25,931 nucleotides of DNA from NCBI GenBank assembly GCA_964537505.1, contig CAZICK010000055.1:1-25931 (forward strand), in the 5' to 3' direction. Source of the stretch: DAINBT01 sp036732785 (GTDB lineage: Bacteria > Planctomycetota > Phycisphaerae > Sedimentisphaerales > SM23-30). The notes below the pieces were generated by a model. That model was not told the DNA's origin. It did not search any database and saw only the letters and a program-made list of their open reading frames with translations. Positions 8,354 through 16,597 of the stretch are shown one piece after another. A program made the position numbers and the translations under genes. How positions within the stretch are numbered: the stretch's first letter is position 1; each line of letters starts with the position of its first letter.

Positions 8354-8571
8354 GGCCGATAAGATTCGGCATAACTCCTTTGTTAGTATAGTGTTAAGTT
8401 GGTTTTTCATATATGCGTGGTGAAAAAACATTGCAACTACATGGGCGTTTACTATAATAACGCCGTAAGAAATGTAGTTATTTTTTGTGTCCGGTGTGCT
8501 AAAATCCCGGAAATAGTCCTTTTTGGGAGAGTATCGGTCCCAAGAAACCATAAAGCGAAAGGAGATATGTC

Positions 8572-10488
8572 ATGTCGGAACAGAATTCTCAATCGGATGT
8601 CAGTTGTAAAGACTGGTTGGCAAGCCTGCCGTTTGTAAAGATCTTTCAGGGTTTCCGATCCGCGGTACAGCCGGGCAAGCTTATACTGGCGATATTCGGC
8701 ATTGTGCTGATTTTTCTGACAGGCTGGATATTGGATGTTTTGAGTTCCGCCCGTGTGCCCGTTAAGACAGGCGATACGACTAGTGTTATTAGCGAACTGG
8801 ATGCCTATGCTGAGAACCCCAGGATCGATCTGAATGCTTTCAGAAGAGACGCACGTCATGAAATTGAACAGCAATTAACACTACTGCTCATGGACGAACC
8901 TTTCAATAAAGGCGCCGATGCTGCGGAAAAGGCTATTCGCAGCGGTCAGGTGATTTCTGAGATTAAGAAGGAATACAACAAATCTTTTGATATCGCTACC
9001 GAGATATTAGCCAATCGTTTCGATCTCAGTTGCGATTTTATCGACGATCAGTACGAAACCAATGTTGATGTGGGCGGCGATAAGGATGAACATGCCAGAA
9101 AGCGTGATCTTGCTCGAGAGGAACTTAAAGCGGCATACCGAGGTACTTTTGACGTTCTGATCGGAGGGACCGCTGCGCCCAATTTGATATCCAGCCGTGT
9201 TGATCAACTGGTCAGACCTAATCTGCGTGTTCAGGCCGAGTCCAAGGAGACCGATCGGAAAAAAGTTGAAAGTGACAAGAAACAAATCATCATTACCTGC
9301 CAGCTTGCTCGTGCCTGCCGTCTTGCTCAAAACCTGGAAGGCAAAGGGGTTTTTGCCGCTTTTGTGGATTTCAAACTTGGCCGTTTGCAAACCGCGGTTC
9401 ATGCCCTGGTCCTCGACCGGGATTTTGCCACGGTAAAAACGCAAGTTCGGGACCTTCTGTTGGGGGCCTGCTGGCTTATGCGTTTTCATCCTGTTTACGC
9501 TTTTGTCATAATTATCATGTGCCTGGCGATCTGGGCTGTAGTCGGTGGAGCGATTTGCCGTATTTCAGCACTGCACTTTTCGCGTGATGAGCGGATCGGT
9601 CCATTACAGGCTTTGAACTTCAGTGCAGACAAATTCGTCAGTTTTTTTTCCGCCCCGCTGATTCCCGTAGCGATTATAATTTTTATTTGCCTGGCGATGT
9701 TCCTGGTCAGCCTTGTTGTCGCCATTCCAGTAGTTGGCGAGATTATCGGTGGAATTTTGTTTCCCCTGGCCTTGGTGGGCGGTTTTATTATCGCCCTGGT
9801 GTCGGTGGGCCTGATGGGCGGTTACAGCCTGATGTATCCGACCGTTGCGGTGGAAGGCTCTGACAGTTTTGACGCTATCAGCCGATCCTTTAGTTATATC
9901 TTTGCCCGGCCCTGGCGGATGGGTTTCTACTACCTGGTGGCAGCGGTTTATGGGGCCATTTGCTATCTGTTTGTCCACTTTTTTGCCTTTTTGCTTCTCT
10001 GTGCCGTGCACAGCAGCATAAAACTTGCAATAAATTTGGACGGTACGTCATTTATCAATATTCGCGGCAAACTGGAGGCTATCTGGCCGGCGCCGACCCT
10101 GGGCAACCTGCAGCCTGATGTTGTTTGGATGGGACTGAATTGGTCGGAAATCTTTGCCGCTTTCCTGATCTGGATTTGGGTTGCTTTGGTGACTGCGGCT
10201 GTTCTGGCTTTTGTGGTGAGCTTTTTCTTTTCGGTTAGCACGACTATCTATTTTCTGCTGCGACAGCGTGTTGACGGAACCGATCTGGAAGATGTTTTCG
10301 TTGAACAGGACGTGGAAGATCTGGTAACCGAACAACCCGAACAAACCACGCCTCCAACGGCCGTTTCGGAGGAAACCGAAGAGCCGTCTGTTGCCGAAGG
10401 TGAAGCTGAAGATGACACGGACACGAAAGAAAGACCTTCCACCGGGGATGACAAAGGCGAAGAGGACGACAAAGGCAAACCAGATTAG
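8572..10488 (+). CDS. Large conserved membrane protein of unknown function
   Basis: A 638-residue protein I do not recognise by name. One membrane segment lies at about 35-58. A soluble, mostly helical and charged region covers about 65-300, presumably outside the cytoplasm. A cluster of membrane segments follows at about 305-330, 361-425, 455-485 and 525-565, and the tail from about 575 is highly acidic and Pro/Thr-rich. The segment SFDAISRSFSYIFARPWRMGFYYL after the fourth membrane region looks like the conserved core of multi-pass proteins with repeated amphipathic helices. The start is well supported by AAAGGAG about seven bases upstream of the ATG. The gene stands alone: 218 bases without a gene before it and a strong terminator after it. 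Confidence 0.75.
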   Translation: MSEQNSQSDVSCKDWLASLPFVKIFQGFRSAVQPGKLILAIFGIVLIFLTGWILDVLSSARVPVKTGDTTSVISELDAYAENPRIDLNAFRRDARHEIEQQLTLLLMDEPFNKGADAAEKAIRSGQVISEIKKEYNKSFDIATEILANRFDLSCDFIDDQYETNVDVGGDKDEHARKRDLAREELKAAYRGTFDVLIGGTAAPNLISSRVDQLVRPNLRVQAESKETDRKKVESDKKQIIITCQLARACRLAQNLEGKGVFAAFVDFKLGRLQTAVHALVLDRDFATVKTQVRDLLLGACWLMRFHPVYAFVIIIMCLAIWAVVGGAICRISALHFSRDERIGPLQALNFSADKFVSFFSAPLIPVAIIIFICLAMFLVSLVVAIPVVGEIIGGILFPLALVGGFIIALVSVGLMGGYSLMYPTVAVEGSDSFDAISRSFSYIFARPWRMGFYYLVAAVYGAICYLFVHFFAFLLLCAVHSSIKLAINLDGTSFINIRGKLEAIWPAPTLGNLQPDVVWMGLNWSEIFAAFLIWIWVALVTAAVLAFVVSFFFSVSTTIYFLLRQRVDGTDLEDVFVEQDVEDLVTEQPEQTTPPTAVSEETEEPSVAEGEAEDDTDTKERPSTGDDKGEEDDKGKPD

Positions 10489-10533
10489 CAGGACGGACCA
10501 GAACAAGTTCATGGCGTATTCCCGCAAATCCCG

Positions 10534-10581
10534 GATAACCTCTTGGTAGCAAAGGGGTTATCGGTTTTTGTCTGTTTTTTT
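10534..10581 (+). terminator. Rho-independent terminator after the membrane protein gene
   Basis: GATAACCTCTT (10534-10544) pairs with AAGGGGTTATC (10552-10562) over 11 base pairs with one G-U, around a 7-base loop. Two T-runs follow (10565-10569 and 10575-10581). Confidence 0.8.
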
Positions 10582-10612
10582 GGGTGGATGGTAATTGTCA
10601 GGGATATTAGAC

Positions 10613-10641
10613 TTGCAATTGCCAACGGGGTCGTATATAGT
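10613..10641 (+). promoter_or_regulatory. Promoter for ffh and the ribosomal cluster
   Basis: TTGCAA (10613-10618) and TATAGT (10636-10641), 17-bp spacer, located just after the terminator of the preceding gene. Confidence 0.6.
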
Positions 10642-10738
10642 GTTGGGTTCTCTGTATATGGAGAGCGTGCACCAATAGGCGGCGGTGCGAAACCAGCCAC
10701 AACCACGGCGGTTGGGTTGAGTTTCGGGAGAAGTTGGA
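10642..10738 (+). other. Potentially structured leader of ffh
   Basis: About 90 bases of leader contain three consecutive hairpins: TCTC/GAGA (10649-10652/10661-10664), GCACC/GGTGC (10669-10673/10684-10688) and CAACC/GGTTG (10700-10704/10710-10714). They are followed by the ribosome binding site GGGAG at 10726-10730. No known riboswitch or SRP RNA signature is recognised. Confidence 0.35.
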
Positions 10739-12160
10739 TTGTTTGATACACTAACGCAAAAATTTAATAATGTGTTCCGCGGACTTAGCGGGCGCGGACG
10801 AATCAGCGAAAGCAACGTACGCGACGCGATGCGTCAGGTTCGTACCGCACTGCTGGAAGCAGACGTTAACTATAGCGTAGTAAAGGACTTTTGCGAATTA
10901 GTACAGCAAAAAGCGCTGGGAGCGGAGGTAATAAAGAGTCTGCATCCGGGCCAGTTGCTGATCAAGATTGTCAATGACGAGTTGACCAATCTGATGGGTC
11001 CTGTGGACAGCAAGATATATTATGTTTCGCCAGGCCCGACGATTGTGTTGCTGGCAGGACTGCAGGGAAGTGGAAAAACGACCACAGCGGCCAAACTGGC
11101 CAAATACATGGTTGCCAAAGGCAAACAGCCCTTGTTGTTGGCGGACGATCTTCAAAGACCGGCGGCGATAGAACAACTGATAACGCTTGGCGAACAGATA
11201 AATGTTCCGGTTTATAGTGAAAAGAGCAAAGATCCGGTAAAAGTAGCGAAAAACGGTCTCACGTTCGCTAAAGCGAACAACCGGGATGTGGTGATTCTGG
11301 ATACGGCCGGGCGATTGCATATCGATACCGAACTGATGGATGAGTTGCGTCGGATCTGTGAGGCGATTACGCCCCATCAGATATATCTGGTGTGCGATTC
11401 GATGACCGGTCAGGATGCCGTTAACAGTGCCAAAGAGTTCAACGAACAACTCGAACTCGATGGCGTTATCCTGACCAAACTGGACGGCGATGCGCGAGGC
11501 GGGGCGGCGTTGTCGGTCAAGGCGGTAACGGGCAAGCCGATTAAGTTTATTGGTATAGGCGAGAAGCTCGATAATCTGGAGGCATTTCATCCGGACCGAA
11601 TGGCTGGTCGTATTCTGGGGATGGGCGACGTGGTTAGTCTTGTTGAGAAGGCTCAGGATCAATTCAGCGTCGAAGAAGCTCAAAAGATGCAGGAAAAGAT
11701 GTCGAAGGGCGAGCTGACCTTTGACGATTTTCTCAAACAGATGCAATCGATGAAAAAGATGGGGGGAATAAAAGATTTGATGAAACTGGTGCCGGGAATG
11801 GGCAGAGCGATGGCGGGGATGGATATCGACGATAAGGAGATTACGCGGATCGAGGCGATTGTCCATTCGATGACTAAAGAAGAACGGCGTGATCCTGATA
11901 TTATCGACGGGTCTCGTCGGCGGCGTATATCGCGGGGCAGCGGAACCGACGCAACGTACGTATCGGGACTCGTCAAGACATTTAACCAGACGCGGCAAAT
12001 GATGAAGGCAATGAGCGGAATGGGGATGATGGGCCGTATGAAGGCGATGAAGCAATTGGGTAATATGGATATGTTCGGCGGCAAGATGCCGGGACTGAAG
12101 ATCAAGCAGCGGTCGAAACGGAAAAAAGGAGATCGCAAGAAAAAAAGTAAAAGAAGATAG
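10739..12160 (+). CDS. ffh: Signal recognition particle protein Ffh (SRP54)
   Basis: A 473-residue SRP GTPase that binds signal sequences and 4.5S RNA to target nascent membrane and secreted proteins to FtsY. The N domain covers about 1-90. The P-loop is GLQGSGKT at 107-114, with the DTAGR and TKLDGDARGG motifs downstream. The C-terminal M domain is Met-rich (MQSMKKMGG, MMKAMSGMGMMGRMKAM) and ends in a Lys/Arg tail. The usual ADxxRPAA motif appears as ADDLQRPAA. The start is TTG at 10739, supported by GGGAG eight bases upstream and by the family-typical N-terminus MFDTLTQKFNNVF. Confidence 0.96.
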   Translation: MFDTLTQKFNNVFRGLSGRGRISESNVRDAMRQVRTALLEADVNYSVVKDFCELVQQKALGAEVIKSLHPGQLLIKIVNDELTNLMGPVDSKIYYVSPGPTIVLLAGLQGSGKTTTAAKLAKYMVAKGKQPLLLADDLQRPAAIEQLITLGEQINVPVYSEKSKDPVKVAKNGLTFAKANNRDVVILDTAGRLHIDTELMDELRRICEAITPHQIYLVCDSMTGQDAVNSAKEFNEQLELDGVILTKLDGDARGGAALSVKAVTGKPIKFIGIGEKLDNLEAFHPDRMAGRILGMGDVVSLVEKAQDQFSVEEAQKMQEKMSKGELTFDDFLKQMQSMKKMGGIKDLMKLVPGMGRAMAGMDIDDKEITRIEAIVHSMTKEERRDPDIIDGSRRRRISRGSGTDATYVSGLVKTFNQTRQMMKAMSGMGMMGRMKAMKQLGNMDMFGGKMPGLKIKQRSKRKKGDRKKKSKRR

Positions 12161-12231
12161 CGTCAGAGTCAAAAGGATTGTTTTCAGGCGTGAATATTAT
12201 GGTTATGTAACAGGGCAGCGATGACCCGAAG

Positions 12232-12579
12232 ATGGACAGCTTTGCGAACATAGAAGAATATCTGGAGTATGTAGGCCGATTCAGGCAGAGTGGATTCGGC
12301 CGAGCGTTTCGCAGTCAGTTTCGGGACACTCGCGGCACATCGGAGTTGGCAATGCTGGCGGCTCCGAGCGAAGAAGAATACGACGATTTTCGACGAGCGG
12401 TAAAGGCCATGACGGCAAAAGAAAAGTCGCACCTGGAGAAACTGACCGACCAGCAGATAAGAGAAATAGCACAGCGGGCGCAGGCTGACTGCGGTAATGT
12501 GAGCATATTTGTTAATGGCTATGTTTTGGCTTGCAAAAACGTAAAAGCAAACCAACAGCAGAAAAATAAGGAGAATTAA
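12232..12579 (+). CDS. Hypothetical protein between ffh and rpsP
   Basis: A 115-residue, charged, mostly helical protein that I do not recognise. It carries a Glu/Lys-rich middle (EEEYDDFRRAVKAMTAKEKSHLEKL) and two cysteines near the C-terminus. It reads in the same direction as its neighbours, and its stop lies four bases before the GTG of rpsP, so it is probably co-transcribed and its 3' end carries the rpsP ribosome binding site (AAGGAG). Its own ribosome binding site is weak, so the start is uncertain. Confidence 0.6.
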   Translation: MDSFANIEEYLEYVGRFRQSGFGRAFRSQFRDTRGTSELAMLAAPSEEEYDDFRRAVKAMTAKEKSHLEKLTDQQIREIAQRAQADCGNVSIFVNGYVLACKNVKANQQQKNKEN

Positions 12580-12583
12580 CGAA

Positions 12584-12838
12584 GTGGTAAGGATTCGACT
12601 GAAACGAATGGGTCGTCGGCATCGGCCTTTCTATCGCATCAGTGCGATGGAAATGCGTAATCCGCGTGACGGCAGAGTACTGGAAGACCTGGGTTTCTAT
12701 GATCCGATTTCGCCCGATGAAGAAAAACAAGTGGTGATCAAAGATGAATCGCGGATACGCTTCTGGCTGGACAAAGGAGCGGCCCCCAGCGATACTGTAC
12801 GAAATCTGCTGGGCAGGAAAGGTATCGTCTCCGTCTAG
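12584..12838 (+). CDS. rpsP: 30S ribosomal protein S16
   Basis: An 84-residue S16 with the family N-terminus (VRIRLKRMGRRHRPFYRI) and the conserved RDGRVLEDLGFYDP segment. The start is GTG at 12584 with AAGGAG at 12568-12573. S16 helps assemble the 30S subunit. It is the second gene of the translation cluster running on to trmD and rplS. Confidence 0.96.
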   Translation: MVRIRLKRMGRRHRPFYRISAMEMRNPRDGRVLEDLGFYDPISPDEEKQVVIKDESRIRFWLDKGAAPSDTVRNLLGRKGIVSV

Positions 12839-12846
12839 CGGGCGTT

Positions 12847-12984
12847 GTGGAAACCGCCAAGGTACATCTGAGCTTTGCGCAGGCCCGGCGGATAAACAGC
12901 GTGGCTAATAAGTTGGCAGTTTCCGCCGGACCGGGCGGAAGCGGCACGAGAAGTTGTTGCGTCGAGCTGATGGTAATGAAATAA
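12847..12984 (+). CDS. Candidate 45-residue small ORF coupled to trmD
   Basis: An uninterrupted frame from GTG at 12847 encodes 45 residues (starting VETAKVHLSFAQARRINSVA, then NKLAVSAGPGGSGTR). It ends in TAATG, where the A is shared with the trmD start codon, an arrangement typical of translational coupling. No clear ribosome binding site precedes the GTG and the product is unrecognised. It occupies the place where rimM is often found, but I see no RimM similarity. It could be chance, especially as a strong hairpin lies within it. Confidence 0.3.
   Translation: METAKVHLSFAQARRINSVANKLAVSAGPGGSGTRSCCVELMVMK
12921..12940 (+). other. GC-rich hairpin upstream of trmD
   Basis: TTCCGCC (12921-12927) pairs perfectly with GGCGGAA (12934-12940) around a six-base loop. 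No T-run follows, so attenuation or RNA processing between rpsP and trmD is more likely than termination. Confidence 0.45.
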
Positions 12985-13691
12985 TGCGAATCGATTTGCT
13001 AAGTTTGTTTCCGGAGATGTTTGCCGGCGTGTTTGGCCAATCGATTATCAAGCGTGCCCAGGAAAAAGGGTTGTTGGAAATCGTGCTGACCGACATACGT
13101 GACTATACCCAAGACAAACATCGTAGCGTGGATGATCGCCCATACGGAGGGGGCAGTGGCATGGTAATGATGTGCCCACCGGTGTTCGATGCGGCCGATG
13201 ATCTGACCAGTCGAGGCGGTCCGGTTGATGAAGTGATACTTCTGACGCCGCAGGGCCAACGTTTTGATCAAAGCACGGCGGCAAAACTGGCCCAGAAAAG
13301 CCGAATAGTGCTGATAGCCGGACACTACGAAGGATTCGATGAACGGATACGAGAACATCTGGCCACGAAAGAAATATCCGTTGGCGATTATGTGCTCAGC
13401 GGCGGAGAGATACCGGCGATGGTGGTGGTCGATGCGATAGCCCGGCTGATTCCCGGAGTGCTGGGCGATGAGAATTCGTCCATTGAGGAATCGTTTAGTG
13501 AAGATACGCTGGAATATCCGCAGTTTACCCGGCCGGCGGATTTTCGCGGATGGAAGGTGCCGGAAGTGTTGCTGTCAGGCAACCATCAGACGATAAAGGA
13601 ATGGCGACAGGAACAGGCCCTGGAGCGAACCAGACGAAGACGGCCTGACCTGCTGAACAATAGTAAACGTGATGATAGTGATTTAACATAG
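12984..13691 (+). CDS. trmD: tRNA (guanine-37-N1) methyltransferase TrmD
   Basis: A 235-residue SPOUT-class enzyme that methylates G37 next to the anticodon using SAM. The start at 12984 gives the canonical N-terminus MRIDLLSLFPEMF; a TTG 30 bases upstream would add residues not seen in the family. Diagnostic segments are RPYGGGSGMVM, LLTPQGQRFDQ, AGHYEGFDERI and the knot region SVGDYVLSGGEIPAMVV. The rplS ATG follows 10 bases after the stop. Confidence 0.96.
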   Translation: MRIDLLSLFPEMFAGVFGQSIIKRAQEKGLLEIVLTDIRDYTQDKHRSVDDRPYGGGSGMVMMCPPVFDAADDLTSRGGPVDEVILLTPQGQRFDQSTAAKLAQKSRIVLIAGHYEGFDERIREHLATKEISVGDYVLSGGEIPAMVVVDAIARLIPGVLGDENSSIEESFSEDTLEYPQFTRPADFRGWKVPEVLLSGNHQTIKEWRQEQALERTRRRRPDLLNNSKRDDSDLT

Positions 13692-13701
13692 GAGAAGTGT
13701 T

Positions 13702-14082
13702 ATGGTATCGAATTTAATCAATGTAGCTGAAGGAAAACATCTCAAAGAGGATATTCCGCAATTCAACGTTGGGGATACCGTGGATGTTCATGTACGGATT
13801 ATCGAGGGCGAAAAGAAAAGAGTCCAGGTATTCAACGGAACCGTCATCGCCCGCAAGGGCAGCGGTATCAGTGAAACTTTTACTGTTCGGCGGATCGTTA
13901 ATAACGAAGGCGTGGAAAGGATTTTTCCCATTCATTCGCCCAGTGTGGTAAAAGTGGACGTTACTCGCTCAGGCTATATCCGGCGCAGCAAGTTGTATTT
14001 TCTGCGGAAACGGACCGGTAAGGCTGTGCGGTTGCGTGAAATGTGGACGGGCAGGAAAGAGGCCGAGAGTCAGGGCATCTGA
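13702..14082 (+). CDS. rplS: 50S ribosomal protein L19
   Basis: A 126-residue L19, with the conserved FNVGDTVDVHVRIIEGEKKR, FNGTVIARKG and VRRSKLYFLR-type segment (here IRRSKLYFLRKRTGKAVRL). GGAG lies upstream of the ATG. L19 sits at the 30S-50S interface. The C-terminus is slightly extended relative to E. coli. Confidence 0.96.
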   Translation: MVSNLINVAEGKHLKEDIPQFNVGDTVDVHVRIIEGEKKRVQVFNGTVIARKGSGISETFTVRRIVNNEGVERIFPIHSPSVVKVDVTRSGYIRRSKLYFLRKRTGKAVRLREMWTGRKEAESQGI

Positions 14083-14167
14083 AAGTTCAGAGAAAGTGGC
14101 GTACGTGTTTCTATCGCACGATGGAAGTTGCGGTTGTTGTGTTCGCTTAGCTGAGGGTGCGCAGGTT

Positions 14168-14548
14168 GTGACCAGCGGACGGGAAAGAAACAAGTTGGGG
14201 CAACGAGGAGAAAAGCTGGCACAAAAATATCTCAAGAAGAGTGGATACCGGATTCTGCAGAGTAATTACACCGTCGAGCAAGGCGAAGTCGATCTGATTA
14301 TGCGGGATGATGAGACGGTGGTATTCGTCGAGGTCAAGACCCGAAAAAGCGAAGAACTCGTTCAGGGAGAGGAGACGGTTAACTACCACAAACAAAAACA
14401 TATTGCGGCGGTGGCACGGCAGTTTATTCACGCCCATAATCTCTATGATTTCCCTTGTCGATTCGACGTAGTGGTAGTGATAGTACCCGAGCGGGGTAAG
14501 CCGAACATCCGGCATTGGAAAAACGTGTTTTTGCCGCCGAGGTATTAG
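14168..14548 (+). CDS. yraN: UPF0102/YraN-family endonuclease-like protein
   Basis: A 126-residue protein with a nuclease-like fold and family motifs LGQRGEKLAQKYL, the GEVDLI core (E40, D42) and VFVEVKTR (E55, K57), matching the PD-(D/E)XK-like arrangement of the family. Function is not firmly established; a DNA-related role is assumed. The start is uncertain: GTG at 14168 after a GAGGGTG is preferred because the conserved domain begins about eight residues later. GTG at 14096 would leave only a 13-base gap after rplS. rnhB, often found between rplS and yraN, is absent here. Confidence 0.85.
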   Translation: MTSGRERNKLGQRGEKLAQKYLKKSGYRILQSNYTVEQGEVDLIMRDDETVVFVEVKTRKSEELVQGEETVNYHKQKHIAAVARQFIHAHNLYDFPCRFDVVVVIVPERGKPNIRHWKNVFLPPRY

Positions 14549-14584
14549 TGGCAGACAGCCGAAGATTGAACAGGGAAATGGGAC

Positions 14585-15358
14585 ATGCGGTTGATCGATA
14601 CTCACACGCACCTGGCGGGAAAAGGATATTCGGATATTCTCGAACAGGTGCTGACCCGTGCTGGTCAGGCTGGGGTGGACCGGTGGGTTACGATAGGTAC
14701 CAACCTGGAAGACAGCGTCGCCGGCATTGAGTTGAGCCGTCAATATTCCGGGATGTACTGTAGTGTGGGAGTGCATCCGCACGAGGCCGGCAAACAGGCA
14801 AAAGGATGGCTGGAAGAATTGCGCTACCTGGCCCAGAACCCAAAGGTCTCGGCAATCGGAGAGGTGGGGCTGGATTACTATTACGAATTATCCAACAAAG
14901 ACAGTCAAAAGCAGGTATTTACGGAGCAATTGGCTCTGGCGGGGGAAACGGCCTTACCTGTGGTGGTTCACTGCCGTGATGCGATAGAGGATTGCCTTGG
15001 GATACTGGATGAATGGGGTCGAGACGATGTGCCGATTGTGTTTCATTGCTTCAGTGGAGGGACCAGCGAGGCAAAGTTGCTGATCGAACGGGGATATTTT
15101 GTTTCGTTTACGGGAGTGCTCACCTTCGGCAGTGCCCGGGAAACGCAAAAAGCTGCACAATACGTACCGTTGGAGATGACCATGCTGGAGACCGATTGTC
15201 CGTATCTCAGCCCGGAGCCGCAACGCAATATCAGACCCAACGAACCGGCGTTGCTGATACACATCGCTGAAAAACTGGCCCAGTTAAGGGGCGAAAATGT
15301 GGAGGAAATAGCCGAAGTGACAGGCCAAAATAGTCGATTATTTTTTGGAATAGACTAA
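14585..15358 (+). CDS. tatD: TatD-family metal-dependent DNase
   Basis: A 257-residue TIM-barrel hydrolase. Metal ligands are all visible: H7 and H9 (DTHTH), E93 (GEVGLD), H129 (VVHCRD), H154 (FHCFSG) and D204 (ETDCPYL). TatD proteins are 3'-5' exonucleases or deoxyribonucleases and may process D-aminoacyl-tRNA in some lineages. The ATG lies 37 bases after the yraN stop in the same direction. Length is typical. Confidence 0.93.
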   Translation: MRLIDTHTHLAGKGYSDILEQVLTRAGQAGVDRWVTIGTNLEDSVAGIELSRQYSGMYCSVGVHPHEAGKQAKGWLEELRYLAQNPKVSAIGEVGLDYYYELSNKDSQKQVFTEQLALAGETALPVVVHCRDAIEDCLGILDEWGRDDVPIVFHCFSGGTSEAKLLIERGYFVSFTGVLTFGSARETQKAAQYVPLEMTMLETDCPYLSPEPQRNIRPNEPALLIHIAEKLAQLRGENVEEIAEVTGQNSRLFFGID

Positions 15359-15384
15359 CAAAACTGGAATGAGGTGTTAAAAAA

Positions 15385-16326
15385 ATGGGCTTATCTCTGG
15401 TGACAGGCGGAGGGGGTTTTATCGGTAGTAACATGGTTCGGTTTCTGCTGGAGAAGGGGCGGCAGGTGCGCGTACTGGACAACTTCGAGACCGGCAAGCG
15501 TGAAAATCTCACAGCGGTTGACCACCAGATTGAATTGATCGAAGGGGATATTCGGGACAAAGCGACAGTGAAAAAGGCGGTCGAAGGGGTGGACATAGTA
15601 TATCACCTGGCGGCACTGGGCAGTGTGCCGCGATCGATCAAGGACCCGGCAACTACGCACGAGGTGAACGCCACGGGAACTTTCAATATGCTTCAATCCT
15701 CTCGTGAGGGGCAGGTTAAGCGATTTGTTTTCGCTTCAAGCTCCTCGGTCTATGGCGACAGCAAGGTGCTGCCCCAACATGAAGGGCTGCCGTTTGCTCC
15801 GATAAGTCCGTACGCGGCCAGTAAAGCAATCGGAGAGATTTACTGCCGGACGTTCTTCGAAAGCTACGGATTGGAAACGATATGTTTGCGTTACTATAAC
15901 GTATTTGGGCCGCGGCAGGATCCGGGAAGTCAATACGCTGCTGCGATTCCGTTGTTTGTCTCGGCCCTGTTGCGCGACAAACCGCCGAGAATCTTTGACG
16001 ATGGTGAGCAGTCTCGCGGGTTTACTTACATAGATAATGTAACCGAGGCGAACTGGAAGGCCGCCAGTGCCAAAGAAACCCACGGCCAGGCGGTCAATAT
16101 ATCCACCGCCGCGTCGGTGACGGTTAATGCCGTGGTTGATGAGATCAGGAAGCTATTGGGCAAAGAACACATAAAGCCCGTATATACCGATCCGCGGCCG
16201 GGCGATATAAAACACTCGCTGGCGGACGTGAGCCTGGCAAAAAAAGTGATCGGATACGAACCGTCGGTAAGTTTTGAAGAAGGAATCTGCCGAGCTATCG
16301 AATGGTATAAGAAAAACCTGGTGTAA
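15385..16326 (+). CDS. NAD-dependent nucleotide-sugar epimerase (GalE/WbpP type)
   Basis: A 313-residue extended short-chain dehydrogenase. The Rossmann NAD loop is GGGGFIG (8-14) and the catalytic pair is Y143-x3-K147 (YAASK), with SSSSVYG just before it. LGSVPRS resembles UDP-GlcNAc or UDP-sugar 4-epimerases used for surface polysaccharide. Substrate cannot be fixed from sequence. A GAGGTG ribosome binding site precedes the ATG. No glycosyltransferases are nearby. Confidence 0.88.
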   Translation: MGLSLVTGGGGFIGSNMVRFLLEKGRQVRVLDNFETGKRENLTAVDHQIELIEGDIRDKATVKKAVEGVDIVYHLAALGSVPRSIKDPATTHEVNATGTFNMLQSSREGQVKRFVFASSSSVYGDSKVLPQHEGLPFAPISPYAASKAIGEIYCRTFFESYGLETICLRYYNVFGPRQDPGSQYAAAIPLFVSALLRDKPPRIFDDGEQSRGFTYIDNVTEANWKAASAKETHGQAVNISTAASVTVNAVVDEIRKLLGKEHIKPVYTDPRPGDIKHSLADVSLAKKVIGYEPSVSFEEGICRAIEWYKKNLV

Positions 16327-16350
16327 GTGAGTCAGATGTGCAGATGAGTC

Positions 16351-16572
16351 ATGGCTAAGAAGACGGATAAAGAGAAAAAAACGCCCATAAAAAAAAGAGC
16401 GACAAATGAAATATCTACCAGCAGGATTATACTCTCGGCGGCCCTGGAAGTAATCCGCAAGAGTAAACTGCAGGCATTGCTGTTGTATGTGGATGGTTTG
16501 GAAGATATAGCGGAACTGAAATCAATAGACTTTTCCGGCTCGCTACAAGTTGTCACGAAGTTACCGGGTTGA
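16351..16572 (+). pseudogene. Short ORF, probably a truncated DisA-like (DAC-related) protein
   Basis: 73 residues: a basic Lys-rich start, then STSRIILSAALEVIRKSKLQ and ALLLYVDGLEDIAELK. This resembles, from memory, the first helix-strand unit of a conserved planctomycete/archaeal protein with a DisA-N-like fold of about 300 residues. The frame ends at a TGA 26 bases before the convergent larE gene, so about three quarters of such a protein would be missing. It could instead be a genuine small protein. Similarity is judged by eye only. Confidence 0.4.
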
Positions 16573-16597
16573 GCCGATGCCCAACACGCAGAGACAT

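Noticed and set aside
10642..10738. 4.5S/SRP RNA gene next to ffh
   Set aside because: The conserved SRP RNA core (GGTCAGG with GGAAGGAAGCAGCC) is not present.
10898..12172. 424-codon open frame antisense to ffh
   Set aside because: Ffh is unmistakable on the plus strand; the antisense product is His/Arg-rich shadow sequence.
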